Shown here piece by piece: positions 11,480 to 23,794 of a stretch of 64,000 nt of DNA. Source of the stretch: Himantopus leucocephalus (lineage: Eukaryota; Chordata; Aves; Charadriiformes; Recurvirostridae); the NCBI GenBank assembly GCA_003993805.1, contig RSEF01000019.1, forward strand, positions 5,394,117 to 5,458,116. Direction: 5' to 3'. The position numbers and the translations under genes were made by a program. Below the pieces are notes generated by a model that ran no database searches, was not told the origin of the DNA, and worked only from the letters and a program-made list of their open reading frames with translations. Every line of letters begins with the position of its first letter. Positions within the stretch are counted from its first letter, which is position 1.

Positions 11480-13552
11480 CTCCCCAGCCACGGGATTTGG
11501 GGAGTTGGGGACGTGGGGACTCACATAGCGAGGTGCAGCGGCACGGGTCGTGCTTGTCCAGGTAGTGCTCCAACGTGTCCCAGCCGCCCCCGACCCGCAC
11601 CATGACGTGCTCCCGCAGGATCTGCATGGGATGCCATGTGCCGTGAGGTCCGGAGAGGTGCACACGATGCATCCATGGGACACCCCCGCACCCCCCCTCC
11701 CTCTTTTTAAGCAGCCTGGGGGTGACACACTTAGCTGGGCTTCATCCTCTGGTGCTCGAGAGCCGTGGGCTTGCCCTAAGTGCCACCGGGTCTCCCAAAG
11801 GACAGCTCAGTGCCATTGAGGCAGGGAGGGTCCCAGCTCCTGCTGCCATCCCAACAGCCGTGTTTCATCACCCCAAGGAGGGCAGAGAGCCTTTTGGGAA
11901 AACCCCTCTCCACCACCGTGTGCTGAGCCCTTTGGGAAAGCCAGGCTGAGGGACGGATCCAGGCAGGGACAGAGCATCCCAGTGTTCCCATTGCTGCGTA
12001 AGACCTGGCTCTGGCCTGGTGTGGGACAGCAGGTTTTGTCCTGTACATATGGGTGGTTACATCCATGCAAACATGTACGGCAGGGCCAAGGTTCCCCGCT
12101 GCCCTGCTTTGGGAATAATGGTCCAAAACCCTACATTGGCCCCATTTGGGGGACGGATTATGGAAGAAGCTTCATGCAGTGGCACAGGATTCCTGGTGCC
12201 AGTGCCCCAAAAGCATGGGGGAAGCAGACTCACCCGGACAAAGATGAGGGTATCGGAGTCACCCACACGATATTTCCCTTCGGATATCTTGATCATGGGG
12301 AACTGGACAGGGCAGGTACAGCGGCTCACCAGGTGCTGGACCTGTGGGCAGCAGGGACGGATCCTCTCCAGGGCTCCTGGGAAGGGTCCTGGGGTGGCTG
12401 CGCCCATCTTCATCCCCATCCCCATCCCGCTCCGTGCCCATCCATACCATCTGGTCAAGGTTGTGGAGGTCCCGTGGTTTCCTGGCGGGCCGGGGCAGGG
12501 GGGTATCTGTAGGTGGCAGGTCCAGCTCCTGGCGGAGTTCCTCCTCGATCTCCTCCTCCATCTGCACAAGGGTTGGGGCACGCATGCCGAAACGGGCAGC
12601 ACGGCGTGCCAGCTCCAGCAGGCACAGCACAAAGTTCTTCTCATTCTTCCTCAGCACCAGGTCCTCCGTCTCGAACATCAGGACATCTGGGGCAGGGCAA
12701 GGGTGGACTGAGCCAGGGCAGGCATGCGGGGACAGGGACGAAGGGGACGGGGAGCACTGGTGGAATCAAAACCCACCCAGAGGAATGTTATTCCCTGGAC
12801 ATATCCCGCTAGGAATATGGCTGGGTCCANNNNNNNNNNNNNNNNNNNNNNNNNNNNNNNNNNNNNNNNNNNNNNNNNNNNNNNNNNNNNNNNNNNNNNN
12901 NNNNNNNNNNNNNNNNNNNNNNNNNNNNNGCCCTTTCCATTTCCACACCCCCAGTGCATATTTGCACCCAAGCAAACATGCCCGCTGCATGCCAGCACCT
13001 TGCAAAGCTGCTGCCGAGCCTGGAGGAGCTTGTGCAAGAAATCCCAGCTCAGGGACGCGTGAGCACGGTGCTGCCTAACGCCAGGGTGACACTGGCTTTG
13101 GGGGACACATGGGAAAACACCCGGGGTGATGCCAGGAGCAGCTGGAGGGGAATTGCCCATGGGGACATGGGGCAGCTGGAGCCTGGCATCTTACCTTTAA
13201 TATCCATCTCCTTCCTGCACCACTGGATGAAGTTGGAGACGTTGTCCCTGGCCTGGAAGGTGCCTGGCTGTGCCGTGAGGTTGCAGGCGACGCCGGCGGT
13301 GGGCAGGCGGAGGTGGCGGGCAACACCAGGGCAGGCGCGGGCAAACTCCCCGGCCACGTGGGTGACATTGTTGGCGTGGGAACAGAGCACGGCCCCTGTC
13401 TCCAGCACCTCCACGAAGGTACCCACCTCGATGTCCAGGTCGTACAGCTCCTTCAACCACTCAGCCAAGTCCTCCTTCATGGCGTAGAGGTACTGCTCGC
13501 TGGACTGGTAGGGACGGATGCTCCGCACCGCGGCACCCGGAGTCCCCCACAT
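9455..13552 (-). CDS. GAS2L2: GAS2L2, GAS2-like actin/microtubule linker (complete coding region, 6 coding exons)
   Basis: Cytoskeletal linker with an N-terminal calponin-homology (CH) domain and a GAR (Gas2-related) microtubule-binding domain. In mammals it acts in motile-cilium orientation. Coding exons in transcript order are 13552-13195, 12686-12448, 12341-12234, 11621-11525, 11140-10867 and 10679-9455, totalling 2301 nt and 766 aa with all phases consistent. The CH domain (about residues 15-140) includes [11 protein letters not shown] and [14 protein letters not shown]. The GAR domain (about 203-268) has [19 protein letters not shown] and the Cys-rich [12 protein letters not shown] Pro/Ser-rich tail follows, ending in a conserved basic block ([17 protein letters not shown]) with an SxIP-type EB1-binding motif SRIP and the acidic terminus TEDDEEAWV. 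The start MWGTPGAAV lies just upstream of the conserved [12 protein letters not shown]. The six exons and the tail distinguish it from GAS2L1 and GAS2L3. A 100-N gap falls in the first coding intron only. Confidence 0.94.
10867..11140 (-). CDS. GAS2L2: GAS2L2 coding exon 5
   Basis: 274 nt from acceptor cccgcag to donor CAG|GTAAGT. It encodes [10 protein letters not shown], then QHEVRLCPA and [10 protein letters not shown], both recognisable in mammalian GAS2L2, in a Pro-rich linker. Confidence 0.9.
11447..11477. repeat. (CA)n dinucleotide microsatellite
   Basis: About 15 uninterrupted CA units within the GAS2L2 intron between coding exons 4 and 5. Confidence 0.95.
11525..11621 (-). CDS. GAS2L2: GAS2L2 coding exon 4 (GAR domain, second part)
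   Basis: 97 nt. It encodes [20 protein letters not shown] and [11 protein letters not shown], ending in phase 1 at GTGAGT. Confidence 0.94.
12234..12341 (-). CDS. GAS2L2: GAS2L2 coding exon 3 (GAR domain, first part)
   Basis: 108 nt, 36 codons, phase 0 on both sides, from [13 protein letters not shown] to TLIFVR. Confidence 0.94.
12448..12686 (-). CDS. GAS2L2: GAS2L2 coding exon 2 (end of CH domain)
   Basis: 239 nt. It encodes [17 protein letters not shown] and [17 protein letters not shown], ending NLDQM in phase 0. Confidence 0.93.
12830..12929. other. Assembly gap, exactly 100 N
   Basis: A run of exactly 100 N is a usual placeholder for unknown length. It lies in the intron between GAS2L2 coding exons 1 and 2, and no GAS2L2 coding sequence appears to be lost. 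Confidence 0.98.
13195..13552 (-). CDS. GAS2L2: GAS2L2 coding exon 1 (start, CH domain)
   Basis: 358 nt, residues 1-119, to donor AAAG|GTAAGA. The exon extends 12 nt upstream as 5' UTR to an acceptor at 13564/13565, so a noncoding first exon must lie farther right. Confidence 0.92.
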
Positions 13553-13564
13553 TTTGCCATAAGA

Positions 13565-16500
13565 CTGGGAGGAGACCAAGGGAAAGGGGTGATGGGGACG
13601 TGGGTGATGGGGACACGGGGAGCTGCCCTGGGCTGTGTCCCCAGCCCACCTCCCCAGCAGCCACACTCACCCGGTGCCAGTTACTCTCTGCCACCCGGGA
13701 TGGTGATGCCGTCCTCCCAGTGCCAGGAGCCCTTCTTGAGGCCCAAGGGCTGTAATGCAGTGTCGGGAAAGGAAATCACCCTCCTGGGCAGTGGGTGTTT
13801 TGTTTCCTTCCCAAGTGCTGTTCCCTTCTCCTTGGTGACAAGGGACCGGCTGCAAACACTCCCCGTTAACCCCTCAGCGCCTGCTCCTCCACCAGCAGCC
13901 CTGCTCCTTCTTCCCCAGATGCTCTAGGGGTGGAATTTCTCCCCAGAGATCCCTGGCCCTGGGGCAGGAAGGGGTTAGAGAGCAGCTCTTCAGCATCCCA
14001 AGTTGCTCACAGCCCCGAAAGAAGGGGGATTCTCCCCCTCCCCAGCATCCCTGCATGCGGGGTGACCTGGGGGCCCTACAAGGTGCATCTTCAGGGCTCG
14101 GTACCCCGGAATGCATAGCCCTGAGGCAGCCACATTTTTGCACCCATTTTACAGGCTTAGACACTCGGCTGAGGTGCCACCGTGTGCCGTTGCAAACCCA
14201 AACACGCTGTGCCGAGGAGCCCACCCGAGCAGGGCAGCCCCAGCACGGGCGACCCCGAGCACAGCTCCCTCCTCCCCGGATGGGGTGCTCAGAGGGATGG
14301 GGAGAGGCTGACCTCAGGGCAGGTCCGGTGTGAGGACCTCTGAACAAATCATGGGGGTGATGCTCAGACCAGTCCCTCCACCTCCCTCCTGCCCTCCGCA
14401 CGCACCCCCTGGGGCACAGCGGCACCGGGAGCTGCAAAGCCAAACGCCAAGGTGAGGGCTTCCCAAAGCCGTAGGGGTTGGGGCAGAGATCCCTCGGAGC
14501 AAGCTGTTCCTGACAGTGGTCAGACTCCCAAACTCCTCGTCTCAGCCATCCCGCAGGGTTCCTGCGCAACCTGGAAACATCCCAGTGGAGAGAGACAGAG
14601 GAGGAGGAAGAGAGTGAAGAGCTGCAAGAGGTAAAGGGTGGTAACAGGGATGCCACTGCCATGACTTGCTGTGCGCTTTCCAAGATGCGGAGCAAGGTCT
14701 GAGAGCTGAGGAGCCCTTCACCCCCATGGTCTGCCCCCCCCGGCTCCCCCTCCACCATCCTCCCTCCTCCACTGCACCCAGGCCCCCCGGGGCAACACTC
14801 CCATGTGCTCACCTCAAGCATCACCATTCACTCTCATCATTTCACTACATCTGGTAAAAACGCTCGTGGCTGCTCATGCTTGGGTGTGAATCCCTACGCC
14901 TGAACCTGGCTCACCCCTTGACCTCGCTGCAGGGGACAGACAGGTCTCATCACCTCCAAAGGTTGGGGTCAGAGTAGGTCCCCGCAAGGACCCCGCTCCC
15001 CGGGAGCCCCCTTCGCTCGAGGGCTCGTACCACCCCGTACTGGGAGCTGGGGAGCCCTGCGACGTGCAATGTGTCAGGGCTCAGCCAAAGCTCTGAGGAA
15101 ATGCAGGAGCTGCACCTGCAAATCACAGAGCAAATCCGACAATCCTCTCCCCCAAAACCTCTTACTGGAAAAAAAAAAAAAAAAAAAAGANAAAAAGGAT
15201 GAGGGGGGTTTATTTGTATGCGCACCTTTGGGGTTTCTCTGCACTAGTGCTCCTTCGCGAACTTCTTCCCAAATTGCCCACAACAGCGAGGTCTTCGGCA
15301 AAAGCCAAGCTCCTCCACGGATGGCATGACTCCAGGAGCTGGGGCTTTAAGAAAATAACTACCCGGGTGAGTGGGCACTGCTGGGAATGTTGGAGACTCC
15401 CTCCCTAACCCAGGGCTTGCAGAGCTGCCCCAGCACACGGGTACTTCGACAAAAACCAAATCCACCAGGGACGTGCTTACGCTGTGGGACTGAAATGGAG
15501 CCTCTCCTGGGCTTGGGGGGCTTCTTGCTGTATCAGGAGATGCCGTCCTCTCCCTGGAGCCAGCTGCTGATGCTCACTGCAGATCACGGGCCAGCCGGTG
15601 TCATTTTGGGGGAGGAAATGCAAGAATCCCAGCTATTCCCCCGGGCTGGGGAATGCGTGGCAGGCTGGCTGGAGGAGCCTGCGCCTGGAGGAGTCTGCGC
15701 CTGGCATGCCCTGCCAGGGAGGGCACAGCAGGAGAAAAGGATCCTTGTGACGCAGGATTTTCAGCCAGGGCATCCAGTGAGGCCCATCGCATGGCTCGGG
15801 GTGCGAGTCCACCTCCTCAGGTCCTCCCCCACTTGTGGGGTGCAGGTGATGCAGCGCAGTCAACCCGTCTCTGCCAGCAACACCGCGCTCAGCCCCAGCC
15901 CTGGCAGCACCACTCGTGACCCCAAGGCATCCCGACAGCACACAGCCCCAGGAAAAACACCGTGGGAAACAAGGGAGGAAAAGGAAAACCCAAAAATGGG
16001 AGAGGATTCAAGGTTGTCTCACCCTCCGCCTCCAGTTCCAGGGCAGAAGTGATGCCCAGCTCTCTCCAAAGGGGACATGAAAGGGGCTAAGGACCTGCTG
16101 CTTCTCTGCAGAGCTGCAGGTCTGGAGTACCCCTGGGGTACAGATGGCCCCATAAATCCTCCCGTCTCCAAAAAGCAGTACATGAACCAGCCATCACACT
16201 GTTTTTCTGACCCTTCTCCACACCCAGGGCAGACGTCTTGACAGCAAGACCTCGTCCAGCGCCAGCCTTTCCCATCAATCCCCCCATCAACCTCCATCAT
16301 GCTCCCCATCACGCTGCAGATCCCACAGCCGAGAGGGCTGGAGAGATGCAGCTCCGACCAGGAGACATGAGTGGGGATGGAGGCAGGACCAACTCTGCAA
16401 ACACCCACCGCCTGCGCCGGCTGGCAGGACCTTCTCCCTCCAAGGCAAAACGCTGCCAGTGGTGTGGGCAGCGCAGGCAGGACACCCCGGAGTGTCGCGG

Positions 16501-18706
16501 CATGAAGCAAAGCAGACAGGAGCAGCAGGGAAGGGTCCAGGGTGCTCCCTGTCCCGCGGGAGGCAAGGACCTGCCTTCACGCACCGCGATGGGCTGGGGC
16601 GAAGGACCTGGAGGGCCCCCATCAGCGTGAATTCATCCTCCGTGCTGGAAGGAAAACCTATTAACCCATCCCGAGGTGTGGAGAAATCCTCAGTAATTCA
16701 GGATGAAGCAGCAAAGAGAGTTTCCGTGTTTTCTTCACTCTCAGCGTCATGCGCTTCATACAGTGATTTTTCAGTGAGATCCATCCCCCCGATGTGATCC
16801 AGCAAGCACAAAAGCTGAGGCCAAATTCAGCAATACCCACACCAACCCCAAACACAAACATGCAGCTTAAATACAGCCCTTTCAGGAAATCAGAGATTGG
16901 CTTTAAAAAAAATAAATAAATACAAAAGTGTGATGTGCAAACAAGCAGAGGTCCCAACACCGCGTACCTAGAGGTTTGTTTTATTTGCTCTCAGGTCTCC
17001 AAGCCCTTGGGACTCCCTGGAAGCGATGTCGCCTTATTATCATTCAATCCCAAATAAAGCTGGCGTGGCCCTGTCTCTTCGGTGACATTGAAAAGCCCCT
17101 GAGATTTTAAGCCATGGGCAGATGAATTCCCCGTGTCCGTGTCTGCGCAGGAAGGGCTCATTCACAAGTATCATGGAAAAAGGACAGAACCGCTCGTGTT
17201 GGCTCTTGGCACAACACCCCGGCACGGCAGGACCAGCCACAGCCCGGACCCAAAGCCGCCGACCCGAAGCCGGGCACCCAGCTGGAGTCTTGGGAGAACC
17301 ATCAGGGAAGCAGCAGCTCACCCGTGTACAACCCCAGCACGGTGAAAATCCCCAAATCTCTCAAATCAAAGGACATTTTAGGGAAGTTGAGCCGTGACGT
17401 GGTCAGCACGGACAGCTGGCGTTTGCTGCCACAGCAGTCAAGCCCTGGGGACCCGACGCTCCCCCACCGGCTGTGGGAGACGATGGCCCTTTGCAGACGT
17501 GACCGGTGACTCGGTGCACAGGAGCCAGCGGCGTTTCGAGGTGGGGAGGCTGCTTTGGGAAAGGAATGAGGAATATGCAGCCGAGCTGTCCCTGTGAGCC
17601 TGCATGCACAGACTTGTCCATCTGTCCTGCTCACCCTCTCTTCTCCCCCTCCTCCCCCCCGTGATTTTTCAACCCAGTTCATCCACCTGTGGCAGAGGGC
17701 CACAGGACTCAAAAATACGTTGATCCTGTCACTTGCAGAGATGGAGCAGAGGACAGACACTTTCTCTGTACACAAGAAAGGCTGTCAGGTGAGCACAACC
17801 CTTATTAGACACCGGAGAACCCACCCGGCCATCCCAAACCCATCAGAAAGCCAAGCTGCAACGCTCCTGCTGCCTGCGAGCTGCACAGCACCGTCCCACA
17901 GCCACGCGGTCAGCGACTCCGCTGTACCTCCCCCCTCCCTTCACCCTAAAGAGGTTCCTACACCAAAACCATATGCTTTCTCCCCAAAAAAATCCCATGG
18001 TGTCGTTGTCTCCAGCTGGTGCCTCACCAGAGGGCTGGGACGTGAACGCAGCCCAGCAAAGCACCCGCAGGGGATGCGCTCCTCCTCGAGGTGCCGACCC
18101 TCCATCCCCAGGGCACGGGAGCGGAGGAGGCAGGAGGGGGGACGCTCTGCGCACACAGTGGGGGCAAAGCTCAACACGGACCCGTATTTTTGTCCAAATG
18201 TCTCTTTTCTTTTTGTTTTAACCGGGAAACATTCTCAGTCTCTTATTTAAAACCACCCAAGCCCCAAACCAAGCCACGGTGAGGCACTTCGCTGCCTGAC
18301 GGTGGGAAAATAACCACTAAAGTATCAACAAACCCCAGTCCCAGTTTGAAAAAAAAAAAAGCGTAATGCTATCCTGAACGTTAACAGAAATGGGTGTGTT
18401 TGCAGTCTCCATGGCTTACACCATTTTTTTGTGGTCTTTTTTAAAAAAATATTGTCTCCCAAAGCTTGCAGCCCACCTGGCCGCGGCCGACCTGCCTGGG
18501 CTGATGGTTGCCCCATCCTGCATTCCTGCTGCGCCGGGGCATCGCTCCACCAACCCATGGCTCCGGCCGTCCACGGGCAGCCCTGACCTGCTGGTCCCTG
18601 CCGAACCGTCCACAGGCAGGAATCCAGAGTCAATTAAAGACGGATCTGGGCAGCGGTGAGCAAGGTGGGGTTCAGCCCACCCCCGTTTCATCCCAGCACT
18701 CTCCGC
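13565..18706. other. GAS2L2 upstream region to MMP28 3' end
   Basis: About 5.1 kb with no confidently recognised gene. It should contain the GAS2L2 promoter and noncoding exon and the MMP28 3' UTR. A small exon-like acidic segment on the plus strand is listed separately (14557-14630). AATAAA occurs on the plus strand near 17052. A poly-A run interrupted by a single N sits at 15191. Confidence 0.55.
14557..14630 (+). other. Possible small coding exon of unknown gene (acidic)
   Basis: A 74-nt segment bounded by acceptor atcccgcag and donor GAG|GTAAAG is open in one frame as FLRNLETSQWRETEEEEESE and then ELQE. The human interval between GAS2L2 and MMP28 holds a small acidic gene (C17orf50, from memory) on the corresponding strand, so this could be a remnant or an exon of it. 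No start codon or further exon was found, and low-complexity chance similarity is possible. Confidence 0.22.
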
Positions 18707-19101
18707 TCAGAAGAGGATCTGCCCACCGTTTGCATCCCAGCAGCCCATCCAGGGCAGCTGGGTGGCCCATTTGCCGGTGGCCACCACTTGCAGCTTCGCC
18801 CGGTCGAATTGCCAGTACTGGTCATCCCGAAAGAAGTAGACGAAGCCATCGCGGTGGGTGAGGGCGCCCGCCGTGCCGGGGGGCAAGCCCTCCCAGTCCC
18901 GCAGGCTGCGGGGGTAGTAGGGCTCCACGCCGAGGGTCTCCTCGCTCACCACGAAGTACTTGGGTCCTTTGAAGAGGACCAGGCGCCGGAGCTGCTGGAA
19001 GTAGAGCGCGGTGTCGGGGTGCCGGGGGAGGCCACGGGCGCTGCATTTCTGGGGGAAACCTGCCTCCAAGGTGGAGCCCGTGTAGCGCCAGCATCGGCCA
19101 C
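18707..19101 (-). CDS. MMP28: MMP28 last exon, hemopexin C-terminus and stop
   Basis: 395 nt. It encodes [19 protein letters not shown] through [13 protein letters not shown] to GGQILF and stop. Confidence 0.94.
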
Positions 19102-22100
19102 CTGGGAAGAGACGGGGAGAGGGGTTAGAGCCCACCCCTACGGGGTCCATCGCAGGACCAGCTCCAGGAGACGTGGAAGGACTCAGCCACAGCGCCAGCC
19201 TTGCAGCCCGAGACATCCTGTCCGTGACATCCATCCCGCTGGTGACCCAACCAGCACCACCACATAGACCAGGCTGGGAGGGGAAACTGAGGCACCGTAG
19301 CTCAGGGGCTTGAAGGCACGGAAAGGGACCACCCAGGACAGAGCAAGGCCACCACACCATCCGTTAGCCCACACCGCTTCCTTGCAAACCTCCCCCCTGC
19401 TCCCGCACTGCGAGTGGGACAGATGGACCCCGACCCCTCCAGGGCTGGGACAACCCAGACCACCACTGCAGCAGGAGGAATTGCAATCGGGGCCGAGCGC
19501 TCGGCCGTCCCCGCAGAGCCGTGTCACTGCAGAGCTCCGTCCCCGCAAAGCGGGCAGACAAAAGCCCCTTTCTGCTCGCAAGCTGTGGCCTGACCCAGCC
19601 CCGGGGAGGGAGGGAGCGGCCGAGGGCTGGGGAGGGAGAGGGGCTTTTGGCTCTCACCCAGCCGGAGCAACAAAGCCCCCTTTCTGACGAGCCAGCGACT
19701 GGTTTCCATTAAAAGTTGGGGCTGACCCTGGCAGCCCGGCTGCCTGGTTTGACCTTTCTCTACCCGTCCGGCTGCAGTGTGTCACCGGGCAGCTTGCAGA
19801 TGGCATTTCAGCTCCCCGTGGCAGCTCAGCCCCCGGCACAGCGCAGGGAACCATGTGTACCATGAAAACGCCGCACTCATCTCAGCTCCCCTGCGGCCGC
19901 TCATCGTCAGGGAGCGTTTTCTCCCTGAGACCCCAAAGAGACTGATGTATCTCGTTTTGTTTTCAAACACAGGTGAGCGCAGCTCTCCTGAATGGGCTAA
20001 TGGGGAAACTGAGGCACGAGGGGGTGATGCGGGCTGCCGGGGCGATATGTCCAAGGCCATGCAGTTAATTCATGACAGGCACCGAGTGCAGGGCTCCTGC
20101 AGGATTTTGCACACTTGGGACCCAGCAATGCCCCAGTTCTGCACTGGGACAGGACCAGCGGGAGGGGACAGGAGAAGGTGCTCCAGCCAGACCAGAGGCA
20201 GCAGCGGCAGCAGCCCCGAGAGGAGCTCTCCTGCCTGTGCCTCACCTACCTTTGAAGAAGTAAAACTTGCCGCTGAGCTGAGACCAGGCACAGGCGTCGA
20301 TGCCGGCGGGGAGGCCGGGCCAGCGCGTCTGCAGGGGCTGCGGGTCGCTGGCGTTGCCGCTCGCCGGCACCACCCAGTAGTGACTGCCCTTGAAGATGTA
20401 GACATTGTGATCCGCGTCTGCGGGGCAGAGGAAGGAGTGAGGGGGGGTCCCGGGTGAGATGTGAGAAACCTCATCCCACCTTCCCAGTCACCGCTCCCCA
20501 GTTCCCCTCTCCTCCCCGTGCAGATCTGCGTTGCTTCAGGGATGCTTGGGTTTTGGACGGTCCCTTCTGCCTTTCAGCCACCCCCTCGGCTTTCATAATT
20601 CGTTGCCTTCAGTCCAGCCTGGAGATGACAAAAGCTGACCACAGCTCCCTCTCAAGGCTCGCCTGTCATGGCTGCGCTCCTGCAGTGAATAAGCTTTGCC
20701 ACAGCCCAAGTTTTAGGATGTTTCCCATTCTCCCAAGACACTAAGCCATCGCTGTGCCCTCAAGATGCTCCACTCTGGGGCAATAATGTGCATCAGTGAT
20801 GCCACCAGCCCCGGGAGCAGGTATGGGGCTGTGGACCAGCCAAACCCACCTTTCCCACCACTGAAGCTTACCAGAGCAGAAACAGGCTGCTGCAGCAGCG
20901 GGGCAAGGGGTGGGGGTATGTCTTTTGGGAGAGGGTTGAACCAGAAAACACCCACCAGCAGTTATGGCGTCGAAGTAGGAGTGGCAGTAATAGGCACTGA
21001 GGGTCCTCCGCTGCTGGTCCCCACCGTAAAGGTCCGTGCTCCAGTCCTGGAAGTGAGTGAAGACCTTTCCCGGCAGCTGGATGGCCAAGCCCTTGGAAGG
21101 CTTACCTGGGATGGAGCAAGGGGTAGTGAGTTGTGGAGAAGAGGCAGGGAAACAGCTTTCCCCAGAGCACTGCGTGAGCACAGGGCTAGGGATCCGTCCC
21201 AGGACTCCAAACACTCCTTGTCCCACTGTCTGGTCCCTGTCGCCCTCTAGAAGACGGTGGCAAAGACCCCTTGGCACCCCCAAAACACATGTGCCAGCGT
21301 TTCCCTGGTTGTGAACAAGCAGGCAACAAGCCCAAACTTCCCTACCCTGGAGGACCTGGTACCCATCCCACGTGCCCTACTGCATCTTCCTCCCCAGCCA
21401 CAAAGGTATGGGGCACATCCCCCCCCATGCCCCTTGCCATGTAGTCCTCTCCCCTTGCAGGGACCTGCTCCCATCCCTGCTCCTCACTCTCCGTCCCACG
21501 GAACAGCCCCGGAGGAACCGAGGGATGCTCAGGGAGGCCAGGCTCACCGTACAAGTTTTGGACGGCCAAGATGTCATCCCAGCTGAGGACAAAATCCTTG
21601 CTGAGCTTCTTGTAGTAGGGAGACATCAGGGCGCTCTTGACGGGGGAGTGCTCCAGCCCCAGTGTGTGGCCGACCTCGTGTGCCACCACGACGAAGAGGT
21701 TGCGCCCTTTGCCACTGTGCAGGGACCAGCGCTCGGCACTGTCAAAGTGGGCTTCTCCACGTCGGGGGAAGAAGGCGTGAGCCAGGGCACCTCCTGGGGA
21801 CACGAGAGCCATCATGGACTGTGGGGCAGGAGAGGACCTCAGCTGCATGCCAAGGGTGGGAGGTACAAGCAGCTCTGGTTTGCTTAAATATGCATCAATT
21901 TTAGCCTTTAGGATGTGTCCTGAGAAAGAACAGCCGTTTCCCACAGCAGATGCAACCCAAACCTGTTCTGCCTTCTGCTCCTGAGCACAGGGGGCGTTTG
22001 TCTGCTCTGTGGTTTCTTGCCCCGGGCTCAAGCCAGGGACTGAAGCCACTGCAGTGACCCATGCCGGGCAAAGGCTCAAGAAGAGAGAAAGCCTGAGGGT

Positions 22101-22660
22101 GTCTGATAGCACCGCGCAGAAAGGCTCAGCTGGAAGGAATGAGCTTGGGGTTGGAGGGTGCCATCAGGGTGGGGAGGGCTCCTTGAAGGCTGTCAGCATG
22201 ATCCTAGAACGAGCATCTCACCCGCCTAGCTGGCAGACCCCAGCTGCCCAATTGGGAGTGAGGACCCCAAATCAGAAAGCAAACTGGTGCAAACTGAGAG
22301 GTGTCCTCAGTAAGGAGGACTGCTGGGGCAGAGCCTCGCCTCCATCACCCCCAGCCCATCGCCGCCCCAGCCCTCCTCCCTGCTGGGGAAGAGCCCGCAT
22401 TGTAAAAGAGAAGCTTACGAGGGGGAAGCGACCAGCACCTGGTCCATCGAAGGCGTTGTTGAGTCCATCGTTGTGGTCCCCATGGAAGAAGGTCAGGCGG
22501 ATGTCGGCCGGGCCATCCTGCGCCTCCCAAAACACCAGGGAGGACACATTGCTCCAGAGCTCGAAGGCGGCTTTCACAGCCAGGCGCACCTCATGCTGCG
22601 GCAGGTAGGAGGGCCAGTTCACCACCCGGTAGGTCAGGTGCCGCTTGTACCACCTCCCAC
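18707..22660 (-). CDS. MMP28: MMP28 (epilysin), 5' exons not visible
   Basis: Secreted zinc metalloproteinase. Five exons are visible in transcript order: 22660-22439, 21793-21548, 21105-20956, 20417-20250 and 19101-18707. Together they give 393 aa in unbroken phase (each boundary phase 1) to a TGA at 18709-18707. The catalytic domain opens at [19 protein letters not shown] and has the zinc site [11 protein letters not shown] followed by the Met-turn region SALMSPYY. A hinge ([15 protein letters not shown]) and hemopexin blades follow, with [18 protein letters not shown] and the closing Cys in [12 protein letters not shown]. Residue-level agreement with MMP28, plus RASL10B-GAS2L2 synteny, supports the call. 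About 125 aa are missing: signal peptide, cysteine-switch propeptide and furin site. They probably lie in or beyond the 565-N gap. No premature stop was seen. Confidence 0.93.
20250..20417 (-). CDS. MMP28: MMP28 hemopexin exon
   Basis: 168 nt. It encodes [20 protein letters not shown] through LSGKFYFFK, with donor AAG|GTAGGT. Confidence 0.93.
20956..21105 (-). CDS. MMP28: MMP28 hinge and first hemopexin exon
   Basis: 150 nt encoding [19 protein letters not shown] through [12 protein letters not shown]. The Cys is the first half of the hemopexin disulfide. Confidence 0.93.
21548..21793 (-). CDS. MMP28: MMP28 zinc-binding exon
   Basis: 246 nt, from [17 protein letters not shown] to [11 protein letters not shown]. 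It includes the three zinc-ligand His of [11 protein letters not shown] and the Met-turn. Confidence 0.95.
22439..22660 (-). CDS. MMP28: MMP28 catalytic exon (first visible)
   Basis: 222 nt from acceptor ttttgcag. It encodes the start of the mature catalytic domain through [15 protein letters not shown]. The donor CAG|GTGCTG is weak, but the join restores the conserved [11 protein letters not shown]. Confidence 0.92.
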
Positions 22661-23794
22661 CTGCAAAAGGGGCAAGCTCAGCATGATGATGGGGACTTGG
22701 ACTTGTTCTTCCACCCAGAGGCTGCTTGGGTGGAGGAAAGCTTCCCGGTGCTGGGAAAAGCCACGGCTCTCCCAAGAGCTGAAAGCCCACCTGGGCCTCC
22801 CATGAGCAGCCTCGGCGCCCTGCACTGGCAGCAGGACCCATGAAATCCCTCTGAAGGTGCCACCACCAGATCCCAACCCAGAGATTCCCGAGGCTGAAGC
22901 TGCAACCAAACCCTAAGAGAGGGCCCAAAACCTGCTTGAGGAGAGGAGAAGCTGGGACACCCGGTCTGAACCCCCCCCAGCCATTCTTTCCAGGGCCACA
23001 TCCAGCACGGGTCTCTGACCTGCAGGTCTCCTGCCTGATGCCACCTTCATGCCCAGAAGATGCAGCCTAAGGTTTTCAGGGAGAGAAAGCAAAGCCACTT
23101 CTGAAAACAAGTGGCCCAAAGGCAAAAGGAATGGGAAGGGCTCCGAGCAGCACCTTGGGGGCACAACGGGACTGCGGGGCTGGGGGTGTGGGACTGCAGC
23201 CCGGTTAAGGCAGATTTGCACCAGCCAGAGGGAAAAAAAGAGCCGCTGCTCAAGGGAGAAGCAGTCGGGTTTGAAACACATCGCCAGGAAGGAACGGCAC
23301 CGACCACCACGCCACTGATCCCCATCATACGCCCAGAGACCCCACAGATGTCCAGGGCTTCATCCAGCTGGACGGCGAGCAGCGGAGGGGAGGGAAGGTG
23401 CCTGTTCCTATCGGGGGGAGCTGCAGCAGAGCCCCGTGGTCAGTCCCTGCGGTCGGTCCCCATGGCTGATCCCTGCGGTGCCTCTGCACCCTCTGCAACA
23501 AGCCTGGATGCTGCAGGGACACCGAAACCGGGGGGGTGTGCGTGGGGCTGGGGTTCCACAGCACCCAAAGCTCCCTCGGTGAGAGGGGCACCCTCCCTGC
23601 CTCTCCTCAACTCCCTCCCTGAGTCCCGGCCTTCTTTGGGTTTTTCGAGGATCTCTCTTCTTTTTCCCCGTGCAATCTGAACACGGCAGATACTGAGCTA
23701 AGGCAAGCCAAAGGAGCCAGCTCCCTGGTGGCTGGGGCTGTATTTTCACCATTTTTAAGGGCATCCTGACCATTTCTACCTGCAGAAGCTCTTG
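22661..23794 (-). other. MMP28 intron sequence, no propeptide exon found
   Basis: I looked on the minus strand for the MMP28 cysteine switch (PRCGV type) and furin-site exons and found neither. The sequence up to the gap looks intronic. Confidence 0.6.

Noticed and set aside
15074..15200. Possible coiled-coil-like frame (SSEEMQELHLQITEQIRQSS)
   Set aside because: Short, with no splice context, and it runs into a poly-A tract with an ambiguous base.
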